Assembly (NCBI GenBank): GCA_965368115.1 | Contig: CBDULQ010000034.1 | Location: 1 to 21,169 of the forward strand | DNA length: 21,169 nt | From: CBDULQ01 sp965368115 | Lineage (GTDB): Bacteria > Pseudomonadota > Gammaproteobacteria > SZUA-229 | Direction: 5' to 3' | Part shown: one piece after another, positions 1 to 6,394 of the stretch | Layout: each line of letters begins with the position of its first letter | Numbering within the stretch: position 1 is the first letter of the stretch | Made by a program: the position numbers and the translations under genes | The notes under the pieces: model-generated | Seen by the model: the letters and a program-made list of their open reading frames with translations, nothing else | Database searches by the model: none | Told to the model about the DNA's origin: nothing

Positions 1-166
1 GCCTTGGCAAGGTTCGCAGGGGCCCCATCTTACCCTGTCGCAGGACAGGTTCAAGGGATGCCGACGGGTTTCCCTGCGCCAGCTCGGTTCGGCAACGGAA
101 ATGTTTGAAATATAAGCGTTTTCTTTTGACAGTTCCGGATAAACCATATACCATTGCGCGGTTATT
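1..166. other. Upstream region of yceD; no gene assigned
   Basis: All three forward frames stay open for roughly the first 105 bases, so the tail of an upstream gene is possible; one forward frame closes with TAA at 113-115. None of the frames, on either strand, gives a peptide I recognise. The stretch is GC-rich and can fold locally: CCTGTC (34-39) pairs with GACAGG (44-49) around a 4-nt loop, and AGGGA near 54 can pair with TCCCT near 71. It could be a gene end, a structured leader or a small RNA. From about 105 the sequence turns AT-rich and carries the promoter listed separately. Confidence 0.3.
126..154 (+). promoter_or_regulatory. Sigma-70-type promoter of the yceD operon
   Basis: A perfect -35 hexamer TTGACA (126-131) is followed after 17 nt by TACCAT (149-154), which matches the -10 consensus at four of six positions. 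The predicted transcription start is near 161, only a few bases before the yceD ATG, so the mRNA would be almost leaderless. The call is by inspection only. Confidence 0.55.
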
Positions 167-688
167 ATGCAGCCGCTAATTCCCGAGTTCCTCGACCTTG
201 TCCAGAAAGCTGATCTGGGGACGGAAATCGAGGGTGACTGGCCTCTGGCCCGCATGGATCGACTGGCAGAAATGCTGGTGGATACCGAGGGTATGGTGAG
301 CAGTCGTTTGCAACTGAGCCGAGACGGTCGCCAGCGTTTGCTGGTCGGCGAAGTGTCGGCTGCCGTGCAGGTGACCTGTCAGCGGTGTATGCAGCCGATG
401 AATCTCGACCTGCATGCCGAGCTGAAGCTGGGCATGGTTAGCGACGAAGCTCAGGCGGATCAGTTGCCGGACGCATTCGAACCGTTGCTGGTTGGCGACG
501 AACCGACCCGGTTGCCGGATGTGCTCGAAGACGAACTGCTGCTGGCGATGCCGTTGGTGCCCATGCACGACTTCGACTGTTCGGACTACCTGCAAAAGCA
601 GAAGCAGCGCCAGGCAGAAGACGAGGTGCAGGCGGAAGCGGAAAAGGCGCAGCAGAATCCTTTTTCAGTGCTGAAGGATCTGCTTTAA
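167..688 (+). CDS. yceD: YceD / DUF177 family protein
   Basis: This 173-aa protein matches the YceD (DUF177) family, which sits immediately upstream of rpmF in most proteobacteria. The family is linked to 23S rRNA and large-subunit maturation; this is family knowledge, not visible here. Sequence signs are the CQRC motif with C71 and C74, the acidic DVLEDELLLAMPLVPMH stretch (about 118-134) and the conserved NPFSVL near the C-terminus. Length is normal for the family. A charged, Gln/Glu-rich segment (about 143-162) precedes the tail. No clear Shine-Dalgarno site precedes the ATG, which fits the very short leader predicted from the promoter. It is followed 36 nt later by rpmF in the same direction. 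Confidence 0.93.
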   Translation: MQPLIPEFLDLVQKADLGTEIEGDWPLARMDRLAEMLVDTEGMVSSRLQLSRDGRQRLLVGEVSAAVQVTCQRCMQPMNLDLHAELKLGMVSDEAQADQLPDAFEPLLVGDEPTRLPDVLEDELLLAMPLVPMHDFDCSDYLQKQKQRQAEDEVQAEAEKAQQNPFSVLKDLL

Positions 689-724
689 AAGTTTAATGTA
701 AGTTATTGAATACTGGAGAGAACC

Positions 725-910
725 ATGGCGGTACAACAAAACCGTAAAACCCGTTCCCGACGCGGCATGCGTCGTGCTCACGATGCGCTGACCGGTGCAA
801 CCCTGTCGGTTGAGGCCACCACAGGTGAAACTCATCTGCGTCATCACGTCAGCCCGGACGGTTTTTACCGTGGTCGTAAAGTCGTAGCGACTAAAAACGA
901 CGACGAATAA
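725..910 (+). CDS. rpmF: 50S ribosomal protein L32
   Basis: This 61-aa basic protein begins MAVQQNRKTRSRRGMRRAHD, the highly conserved start of bacterial L32, and continues with the HHVSPDGFYRGRKVV block. L32 binds 23S rRNA in the large ribosomal subunit. There are no zinc-ribbon cysteines, so this is the cysteine-free form of the protein typical of gammaproteobacteria. A good ribosome site (GGAGAG) lies a few bases before the ATG. It is cotranscribed with yceD, and a strong hairpin follows immediately downstream. Confidence 0.97.
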   Translation: MAVQQNRKTRSRRGMRRAHDALTGATLSVEATTGETHLRHHVSPDGFYRGRKVVATKNDDE

Positions 911-923
911 TTGTGATCATATG

Positions 924-957
924 GAAAACGGGCGGATGGATTAATCCGCCCGTTTTC
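924..957 (+). terminator. Hairpin between rpmF and plsX (terminator or attenuator)
   Basis: A perfect 14-bp stem is formed by GAAAACGGGCGGAT (924-937) and ATCCGCCCGTTTTC (944-957) around a 6-nt loop. The T run lies mainly inside the descending stem, and TATTTG follows. It ends 17 nt before the plsX start, with no obvious new promoter between. It probably lets rpmF be made in excess of the lipid genes by partial termination, or stabilises the rpmF mRNA end. Confidence 0.7.
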
Positions 958-974
958 TATTTGTAAGCGAGAGA

Positions 975-2006
975 ATGTCGAAGACTCCAATTATTGCCCT
1001 GGATGCCATGGGCGGCGATTTTGGCCCCTCCGTGGTGGTGCCCGCAGCGGCGCGATTGCTGGTGGAAAAGCCGGATACACGGCTGATCCTGGTGGGCCTG
1101 GCCGACCAGCTGGAGCAGGAAATGGAGCGGCATGGCCTGCAAACCGGTGACCAGCTCAGCGTGCAGCATGCATCGGAAGTGGTAGCCATGGATGAAGCAC
1201 CGGCCCAGGCCCTGCGCAAGAAAAAAGATTCTTCGATGCGTGTGGCCATCAACCTGGTCCATGAAGGCAAGGCTCATGCGGCGGTCAGCGCAGGCAACAC
1301 CGGCGCCCTGATGGCCACCGGCAAGTTCGTCCTGAAAACCCTGCCCGGCATCGATCGTCCAGCCATCATGACGACTATCCCGTCGATTACCGGTCATACG
1401 CATATGCTGGATCTGGGCGCCAACGTGGATTGCAGCGCCGAGCATCTGTTCCAGTTTGCCGTGATGGGTTCGATTACCGCCACCGCTGTGGATAATGTCG
1501 AAAATCCGCGGGTTGGTCTGCTCAACGTGGGTTCCGAAGCCATGAAGGGCAATGCCCAGGTAAAAGAGGCGGACCGCCTGCTGCAACAGCATGGCAGTAC
1601 TCTGAATTACATTGGTTTCGTGGAAGGCGACGATATCTACAAGGGCACCGTGGACGTGGTCGTCTGCGACGGTTTTGTCGGTAATATCTCGCTGAAGACC
1701 TCGGAAGGGGTGGCCAAGATGATTACCCATTTCATGCGCGAAGAATTCAAACGCAACTGGCTCACAAAACTGGCCGGCCTGGCTGCCATGCCGGTTCTCA
1801 AGGCCTTCAAGAACCGGGTCGATCCCAGGGTGTATAATGGTGCGAGTCTTCTGGGGCTGCAGGAAATCGTCATCAAGAGCCACGGCGGCGCCGATGCCTT
1901 TTCCTTTGCCAACGCGATCAAGATCGCTATCCTGGAAGTCGAAAAGCAGGTGCCGCAACGCATCGATCGGCACCTGGAAACCTTATTAGAGAAGGAAGTG
2001 ATTTGA
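975..2006 (+). CDS. plsX: Phosphate acyltransferase PlsX
   Basis: This 343-aa protein is PlsX, which makes acyl-phosphate from acyl-ACP for the PlsX/PlsY route into phosphatidic acid; it acts as a peripheral membrane enzyme. Signature blocks are ALDAMGGDFGP (8-18), SAGNTGALMATG (105-116), LDLGAN (145-150) and CDGFVGNISLKTSEG (231-245). Length is normal. The start is ATG with a purine-rich GCGAGAGA just before it. Its last codons overlap the fabH start, indicating translational coupling to fatty-acid initiation. It follows rpmF after the hairpin at 924-957. Confidence 0.97.
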   Translation: MSKTPIIALDAMGGDFGPSVVVPAAARLLVEKPDTRLILVGLADQLEQEMERHGLQTGDQLSVQHASEVVAMDEAPAQALRKKKDSSMRVAINLVHEGKAHAAVSAGNTGALMATGKFVLKTLPGIDRPAIMTTIPSITGHTHMLDLGANVDCSAEHLFQFAVMGSITATAVDNVENPRVGLLNVGSEAMKGNAQVKEADRLLQQHGSTLNYIGFVEGDDIYKGTVDVVVCDGFVGNISLKTSEGVAKMITHFMREEFKRNWLTKLAGLAAMPVLKAFKNRVDPRVYNGASLLGLQEIVIKSHGGADAFSFANAIKIAILEVEKQVPQRIDRHLETLLEKEVI

Positions 2007-2968
2007 ACTATTCACGCATCACTGGCACCGGTAGCTACCTGCCGGAACGCATCATGACCAACGCCGATCTGGAGAAGATCGTCGACACCACCGACCAGTG
2101 GATTCGTGAACGAACGGGGATTACACAGCGCCATATCGCCGCCGATGGTGAGTACACCGTCGACCTGGCCGAGCAGGCGGCACGCCGCGCCATGGAAATG
2201 GCCGGTAAGACCAGTGACGATATCGACCTGATCGTCGTCGCCACCACCACCCCGGACCGGGTTTTTCCCAGTACCGCCTGCCTGTTGCAGCAACGCCTGG
2301 ATATTCACGGCTGTGCCGCTTTTGACGTACAGGCCGTGTGTACCGGTTTCGTCTATGCCCTGAGCATCGCCGACAAGTTCATCAAGACCGGGTCTGCAAA
2401 ATGCGCCCTGGTACTGGGTGCGGAAACCCTGTCGCGTATCCTCGACTGGAACGATCGCTCCACCTGTGTACTGTTTGGCGATGGCGCCGGCGCGGTGGTG
2501 CTGGAAGCCAGCGACGAAGCGGGCGTTCTGTCGACCCATCTTCATGCAGACGGCAGCTACGAAAGCCTGCTTACCGTGCCGGTCGGTGTCTCCTACGGCA
2601 TGGAACGGCTGGCTGAAGAGGCGCATATCACCATGAAAGGCAACGAGGTGTTCAAGATGGCGGTCAATACACTGGGCCGTATCGTCGACGAGACCCTGGC
2701 CGCCAACAACATGCAGAAGTCGGATATCAACTGGCTGGTACCGCATCAGGCGAATATCCGTATTATCCAGGCAACGGCGAAAAAACTGCGTATGGATACG
2801 GATCAGGTGGTGATTACCGTCGATAAACACGGCAATACGTCGGCCGCCTCAGTGCCGCTGGCACTGGATACTGCGGTGCGCGACGGTCGCATTCAGAAGG
2901 GCGAGACCCTCATGCTGGAGGCCTTTGGTGGCGGATTCACCTGGGGCTCGGTGCTGGTTCGCTTCTGA
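2003..2968 (+). CDS. fabH: Beta-ketoacyl-ACP synthase III
   Basis: FabH condenses acetyl-CoA with malonyl-ACP to start type II fatty acid synthesis. The 321-aa protein shows the thiolase fold and the full catalytic triad: C113 in AVCTGF, H248 in VPHQAN and N278 in HGNTSAAS. The glycine-rich GDGAGAVVLE block (159-168) and the C-terminal EAFGGGFTWGS are typical. The start is TTG, inside the plsX stop region (TTGA, 4-nt overlap), with a strong GAAGGAAG site at 1991-1998. A start further downstream is unlikely because MNYSRITGTGSYLPE is the conserved N-terminus. Instead of fabD, a VOC gene overlaps its stop codon. Confidence 0.97.
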   Translation: MNYSRITGTGSYLPERIMTNADLEKIVDTTDQWIRERTGITQRHIAADGEYTVDLAEQAARRAMEMAGKTSDDIDLIVVATTTPDRVFPSTACLLQQRLDIHGCAAFDVQAVCTGFVYALSIADKFIKTGSAKCALVLGAETLSRILDWNDRSTCVLFGDGAGAVVLEASDEAGVLSTHLHADGSYESLLTVPVGVSYGMERLAEEAHITMKGNEVFKMAVNTLGRIVDETLAANNMQKSDINWLVPHQANIRIIQATAKKLRMDTDQVVITVDKHGNTSAASVPLALDTAVRDGRIQKGETLMLEAFGGGFTWGSVLVRF

Positions 2969-3345
2969 TGCAGTTCAAAGGTTTCATTCCGGTGATCGAC
3001 TGTACCGAAATCGAACCTTTACTGAATTTTTATCAGCAGGCGTTTCGTTACGTCATCATCAACAAGACTGAAACCGACCAGGGCTTGCAGTGGGTACACC
3101 TGAAGTCCGACGATACCTACCTGATGCTGCGAAAACGCACTGCCCAGGGCAGTGACGAATGCGCTACAGACAATATTCTGCTCTATTACTATACTGACGA
3201 TGTGGACGCCCAGTACCGCTTTATGCAGGCCCGGGGGTTCAAATTGTCCGCACTGTCGGAAACACCGTATGGAATGAAAGAATTCTTTCTCTGTGATCCG
3301 GAAGGCAACCGCCTTGGCGTGGGTGAAAGAAGCGGCGCGACCTGA
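2968..3345 (+). CDS. VOC-superfamily (glyoxalase/bleomycin-resistance-like) protein
   Basis: This 125-aa protein has the layout of a single-module vicinal oxygen chelate protein: a FIPVIDCTEIEPLLNFY start typical of the first beta-alpha unit and the classic ending FFLCDPEGNRLGVGE (106-120), whose last Glu is a usual metal-ligand position. The fold covers glyoxalases, dioxygenases and drug-binding proteins; the sequence does not reveal the substrate. Its ATG overlaps the fabH TGA by one base (TGATG), so it is translationally coupled to fabH. That placement is unusual, because fabD is normally next. It may be a house-keeping partner of the lipid genes or a passenger. Confidence 0.8.
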   Translation: MQFKGFIPVIDCTEIEPLLNFYQQAFRYVIINKTETDQGLQWVHLKSDDTYLMLRKRTAQGSDECATDNILLYYYTDDVDAQYRFMQARGFKLSALSETPYGMKEFFLCDPEGNRLGVGERSGAT

Positions 3346-3523
3346 CTTCAGGTACGTTACATCGGGTTCAGCAGGGAGACTGTCGGAAATATGAGCAGTA
3401 ATATCGGATATTATGTAGTCAACGAAGCGATTAGCGCGCACACTGGCGGCACATTGCAACCCGGTCCATGTGACCTGAAGACATCGGGTTGCTTGCTCAT
3501 TGTCAATATAAGGCATCGACGCC
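3346..3523 (+). other. 178-nt intergenic region with repeated motifs
   Basis: There is no gene here. GCAACCCG (3456-3463) and CGGGTTGC (3485-3492) form an 8-bp inverted repeat around 21 nt. ACATCGGGTT occurs twice in direct orientation (about 3359 and 3480). CTTCAGGT just after the VOC stop is the inverse of ACCTGAAG near 3473. These probably surround the transcription start of the next gene, but no convincing -10/-35 pair was found. No U-tailed terminator was seen for the upstream operon. Confidence 0.35.
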
Positions 3524-5137
3524 ATGCGTGCAGTTAACGGATTGCTCAAAGGTTCCAGCAGCCGGGACCTGACTGAAAACCCCGGCCTGTTACTGACACT
3601 GTTTGCGCTGCTGATCAGCGCCAGCAATTTTATTCTTTTCCTGCCTTTTCAGTTTTCCCAGTCTGCCCTGATGCATCTCGCCTCAGTCATTCTCGGCCTG
3701 CTGACCTTTGCTATCTACCCGCGTATTGCTCAGCGACCCTTGCCGGCACGCCTGCTGCTCGGTGTGATGTTCCTGGCATTTTATGGACTGTGGACTTATC
3801 AACTTTATCTCAGTGACACCATCAACCTGGTGCTGCTCAGCGGGCTGATGATGCTCAGTATCTGGTACGGTCTACAGGGCATGTATCATCTCATACTCGG
3901 GGTTGTGGCTCTGCTGGCGATGCTGATCGCGCTGGCACTGGCGGGCAAGCTGCCGATGTCGAGCCTGGTGGCCTACGGGCTGTTGCTGTTGCTGGCCAAT
4001 GCACTGGCCCTGTTGAGCCGAACCCCTGCGGCTGTGCAGACTTCGACCGGCGCCAGGAGCGGAAGCGAGGTGGAATACCTGCCGGATTCCGTGGTTGTGG
4101 AACCGGAAGCACGGGTCGAACCGGTACTCAACCTGGATGCGGATATTGCCAGTGCGGAAATCGCCGAGGAACAGGCGCCGGACTGGGAGCGTGTGCTCCG
4201 TGAACTGCAGAGTGAGCTACGCAATACGGCGGACACGGATGCGTTGTTGAAGAAGATGCTGGTATTCGTAAGCGGTACCGTCGACATCGAAGCGGCTGCT
4301 GTGGGCATGATTCAGGACCGTAGCCTGAATCGGGTCACCCAGTATGGTGCGGAAGAAATGGTCGGTAGCCGTGAACTGGCCTGGAACAACGAACGTATTC
4401 GCAGCCTGATCCAGACTCAGCAGGCCATGGTCAATCAGCAGGATTTCGTCAATCAGGCCGGTAAGAAGGTCAAACTGTATCGCATCGATGTGCCGGTTAT
4501 ATCCAACAGCAAGACCGTGGGTATAGTGAGCATGTTACGCACATCGGTGCTGTTCAATAAACATGAAGTGGCGCTGGCTTCGTCGATCGTGTTTCATGCC
4601 ATGATTGCCCTGCGTCAGGCGCGTCTGCAGGATGAAGTAAAACGCCTGTCCACCAGCACGGTCAACAAGACGCTGTTCACCCGCGAACAGTTTATTGAAA
4701 AAGCCAAAGCCGAACTGGCCGGCCTCGACAAACCTCGTGTGTTTTCACTGCTCATTATTGAAGTCGACAACTTTGATGAGGTGCAGGACAAGCAGGGACG
4801 TGAAGCGGCTTCAAGGCTGTCCAAGTCCGTTGCCGGTGCGTTGATGAGTGTGTTGCGTAACGATGACGTACTGGGCAGCTACGGTAAGGAAGGATTCATC
4901 ATTCTGTTACATGAAGCTGATCTACTTGAGGCCAAGAAACTGGCGGAAGACATGCGAGTGAGAGTCTCCCAGCTTAAAGCAAAACAGGGTGACAGCGTCC
5001 TTACCACAACCATCAGTATCGGCCTGACAACGGCTTCCGAAAAAGGTGAAGACATGGCCTCGTTGATCCGCAAGGCGGATATGGGGCTGTTCGTCGCCAA
5101 GGAAAATGGGCGCAATACGGTGAAAGTCAGTCTCTAG
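3524..5137 (+). CDS. Membrane protein with GAF-like and degenerate GGDEF domains
   Basis: This 537-aa protein has about five or six transmembrane helices in residues 20-165 and an acidic linker (about 180-220). A GAF-like segment follows (about 222-365), then a C-terminal GGDEF-family domain (about 403-537). GGDEF proteins make cyclic di-GMP, but the signature here reads YGKEGF (453-458), so two of the five motif residues are changed. The usual Asn and His of the N-D-x-x-G-H segment are replaced in EVQDKQGRE (419-427). The ISIGLTTA and KADMGLFVAKENGRN blocks remain. It is therefore probably catalytically inactive and may act as a GTP or c-di-GMP sensor or a scaffold. The start follows a 178-nt gap. 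No EAL domain is present. Confidence 0.8.
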   Translation: MRAVNGLLKGSSSRDLTENPGLLLTLFALLISASNFILFLPFQFSQSALMHLASVILGLLTFAIYPRIAQRPLPARLLLGVMFLAFYGLWTYQLYLSDTINLVLLSGLMMLSIWYGLQGMYHLILGVVALLAMLIALALAGKLPMSSLVAYGLLLLLANALALLSRTPAAVQTSTGARSGSEVEYLPDSVVVEPEARVEPVLNLDADIASAEIAEEQAPDWERVLRELQSELRNTADTDALLKKMLVFVSGTVDIEAAAVGMIQDRSLNRVTQYGAEEMVGSRELAWNNERIRSLIQTQQAMVNQQDFVNQAGKKVKLYRIDVPVISNSKTVGIVSMLRTSVLFNKHEVALASSIVFHAMIALRQARLQDEVKRLSTSTVNKTLFTREQFIEKAKAELAGLDKPRVFSLLIIEVDNFDEVQDKQGREAASRLSKSVAGALMSVLRNDDVLGSYGKEGFIILLHEADLLEAKKLAEDMRVRVSQLKAKQGDSVLTTTISIGLTTASEKGEDMASLIRKADMGLFVAKENGRNTVKVSL

Positions 5138-5147
5138 ACCTTATAAT
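5120..5147 (+). promoter_or_regulatory. Candidate promoter of the ArsJ-like gene
   Basis: A perfect TATAAT (5142-5147) is preceded after 16 nt by GTGAAA (5120-5125), which matches the -35 consensus at four of six positions. The predicted start is near 5155, and the gene begins at 5180. The -35 element lies within the end of the upstream coding sequence. No arsenic-type (ArsR) palindrome was recognised around it. Confidence 0.5.
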
Positions 5148-5179
5148 ACGCGCTCGTCAATTCGCGTTACTCTGTATTC

Positions 5180-6394
5180 ATGGCTGATCTTAAAAATTAT
5201 CTGCTGGTCACCAGCGCCTACTGGGGTTTCACCCTGACCGACGGCGCCCTGCGCATGCTCGTGTTGCTGCATTTCTACCAGCTCGGCTATTCACCCTTCC
5301 AGATTGCATTGCTGTTCCTGCTTTACGAATTTTTTGGCATTGTCACTAATTTGCTCGGCGGCTGGATCGGTTCTCGTTACGGCCTCAAACTGACCCTGAC
5401 GTCCGGGCTCCTGTTGCAGGTGTTCGCACTGGCGGGTCTGGCTCAGGTCGATGCCCAGTGGCCCGAATTGCTGTCCATTGCTTATGTCATGGCCATGCAG
5501 GCCCTCTCCGGTATCGCCAAGGACCTGACCAAGATGAGTTCGAAGAGTGCCATCAAACTGGTGGTGCCGGAGAACGAAGACAGTCGTTTGTTCAAATGGG
5601 TGGCGTTGCTCACCGGTTCCAAGAATACGCTCAAAGGCGCCGGCTTTTTCCTTGGCGGTCTGTTACTCAGTGTGTTCGGTTTTCAATATGCGCTGTATGT
5701 TATGTCCGGCGCACTGATGCTGATATTTATCTTCACTCAGCTGGCCCTGCGTCAGGACATGGGGCGTGCCCGCAACAAGGTGAAGTTCTCCCAGTTGCTG
5801 TCGCGTAGTGAGCAGATCAATCTACTATCGGCGGCGCGGGTGTTTCTGTTCGGTGCCCGGGATATCTGGTTCGTGGTCGGTCTGCCGGTGTACCTGTCCG
5901 CCATGCTGGACTGGAGTGATTCCCAGGTGGGTGGTTTCATGGCCAGCTGGGTGATTATTTACGGCATGGTTCAGGCCGGCGCCCCGCGCTTTGTGCGCAA
6001 TAAAATGGCGACTGCGCCCAGTGGGCATACAGCGCGTAACTGGGTGCTCTACCTGCTGTTGACCATGCTACTGATCGCAGGCGCCATGCAGGGCGGTGCG
6101 GGTCCCTGGTGGTTAATGCTGGGGCTGGTGATCTTCGGTGCGCTGTTCGCCATCAATTCTTCGGTGCACTCCTATCTGATTCTGGCCTACACCGAGCGTG
6201 ATCATGTTGCCGTCAATGTGGGTTTCTACTACATGGCGAATGCCTGCGGTCGACTACTCGGTACCTTGTTATCGGGACTGGCGTATCAGGAATTCGGTAT
6301 TCAGGGATGTCTGTGGACGGCGAGCGCTTTTCTACTGCTGTCGTTACTGTTTTCCGCGCGTCTGGCGAATGTACGACCGGAGCACAGGGTCTAG
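5180..6394 (+). CDS. arsJ: ArsJ-like MFS transporter
   Basis: This 404-aa major facilitator protein has about 12 hydrophobic helices. Characteristic blocks are FTLTDGALRMLVLLHF (17-32), GWIGSRYGLK (61-70), GIAKDLTKMSSKSAIK (111-126), the TGSKNTLKGAGFFLGG block (145-160) and LFGARDIWFVVGLPVYLS (223-240). These recall ArsJ, the exporter of 1-arseno-3-phosphoglycerate. ArsJ normally works with a GAPDH that makes that arsenical and is normally coded beside it; neither GAPDH nor other ars genes are seen here. The substrate is thus uncertain: it may rely on a distant GAPDH or export something else. There is no clear ribosome site. Its stop overlaps the stop of the opposing DUF58 gene. Confidence 0.8.
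   Translation: MADLKNYLLVTSAYWGFTLTDGALRMLVLLHFYQLGYSPFQIALLFLLYEFFGIVTNLLGGWIGSRYGLKLTLTSGLLLQVFALAGLAQVDAQWPELLSIAYVMAMQALSGIAKDLTKMSSKSAIKLVVPENEDSRLFKWVALLTGSKNTLKGAGFFLGGLLLSVFGFQYALYVMSGALMLIFIFTQLALRQDMGRARNKVKFSQLLSRSEQINLLSAARVFLFGARDIWFVVGLPVYLSAMLDWSDSQVGGFMASWVIIYGMVQAGAPRFVRNKMATAPSGHTARNWVLYLLLTMLLIAGAMQGGAGPWWLMLGLVIFGALFAINSSVHSYLILAYTERDHVAVNVGFYYMANACGRLLGTLLSGLAYQEFGIQGCLWTASAFLLLSLLFSARLANVRPEHRV

Noticed and set aside
957..1973. Long open frame on the - strand opposite plsX (338 aa).
   Set aside because: It mirrors plsX codons, resembles no family, and plsX itself is certain on the other strand.
2012..2830. Long - strand open frame opposite fabH (272 aa).
   Set aside because: It is a shadow of fabH with no ribosome site or recognisable domain.
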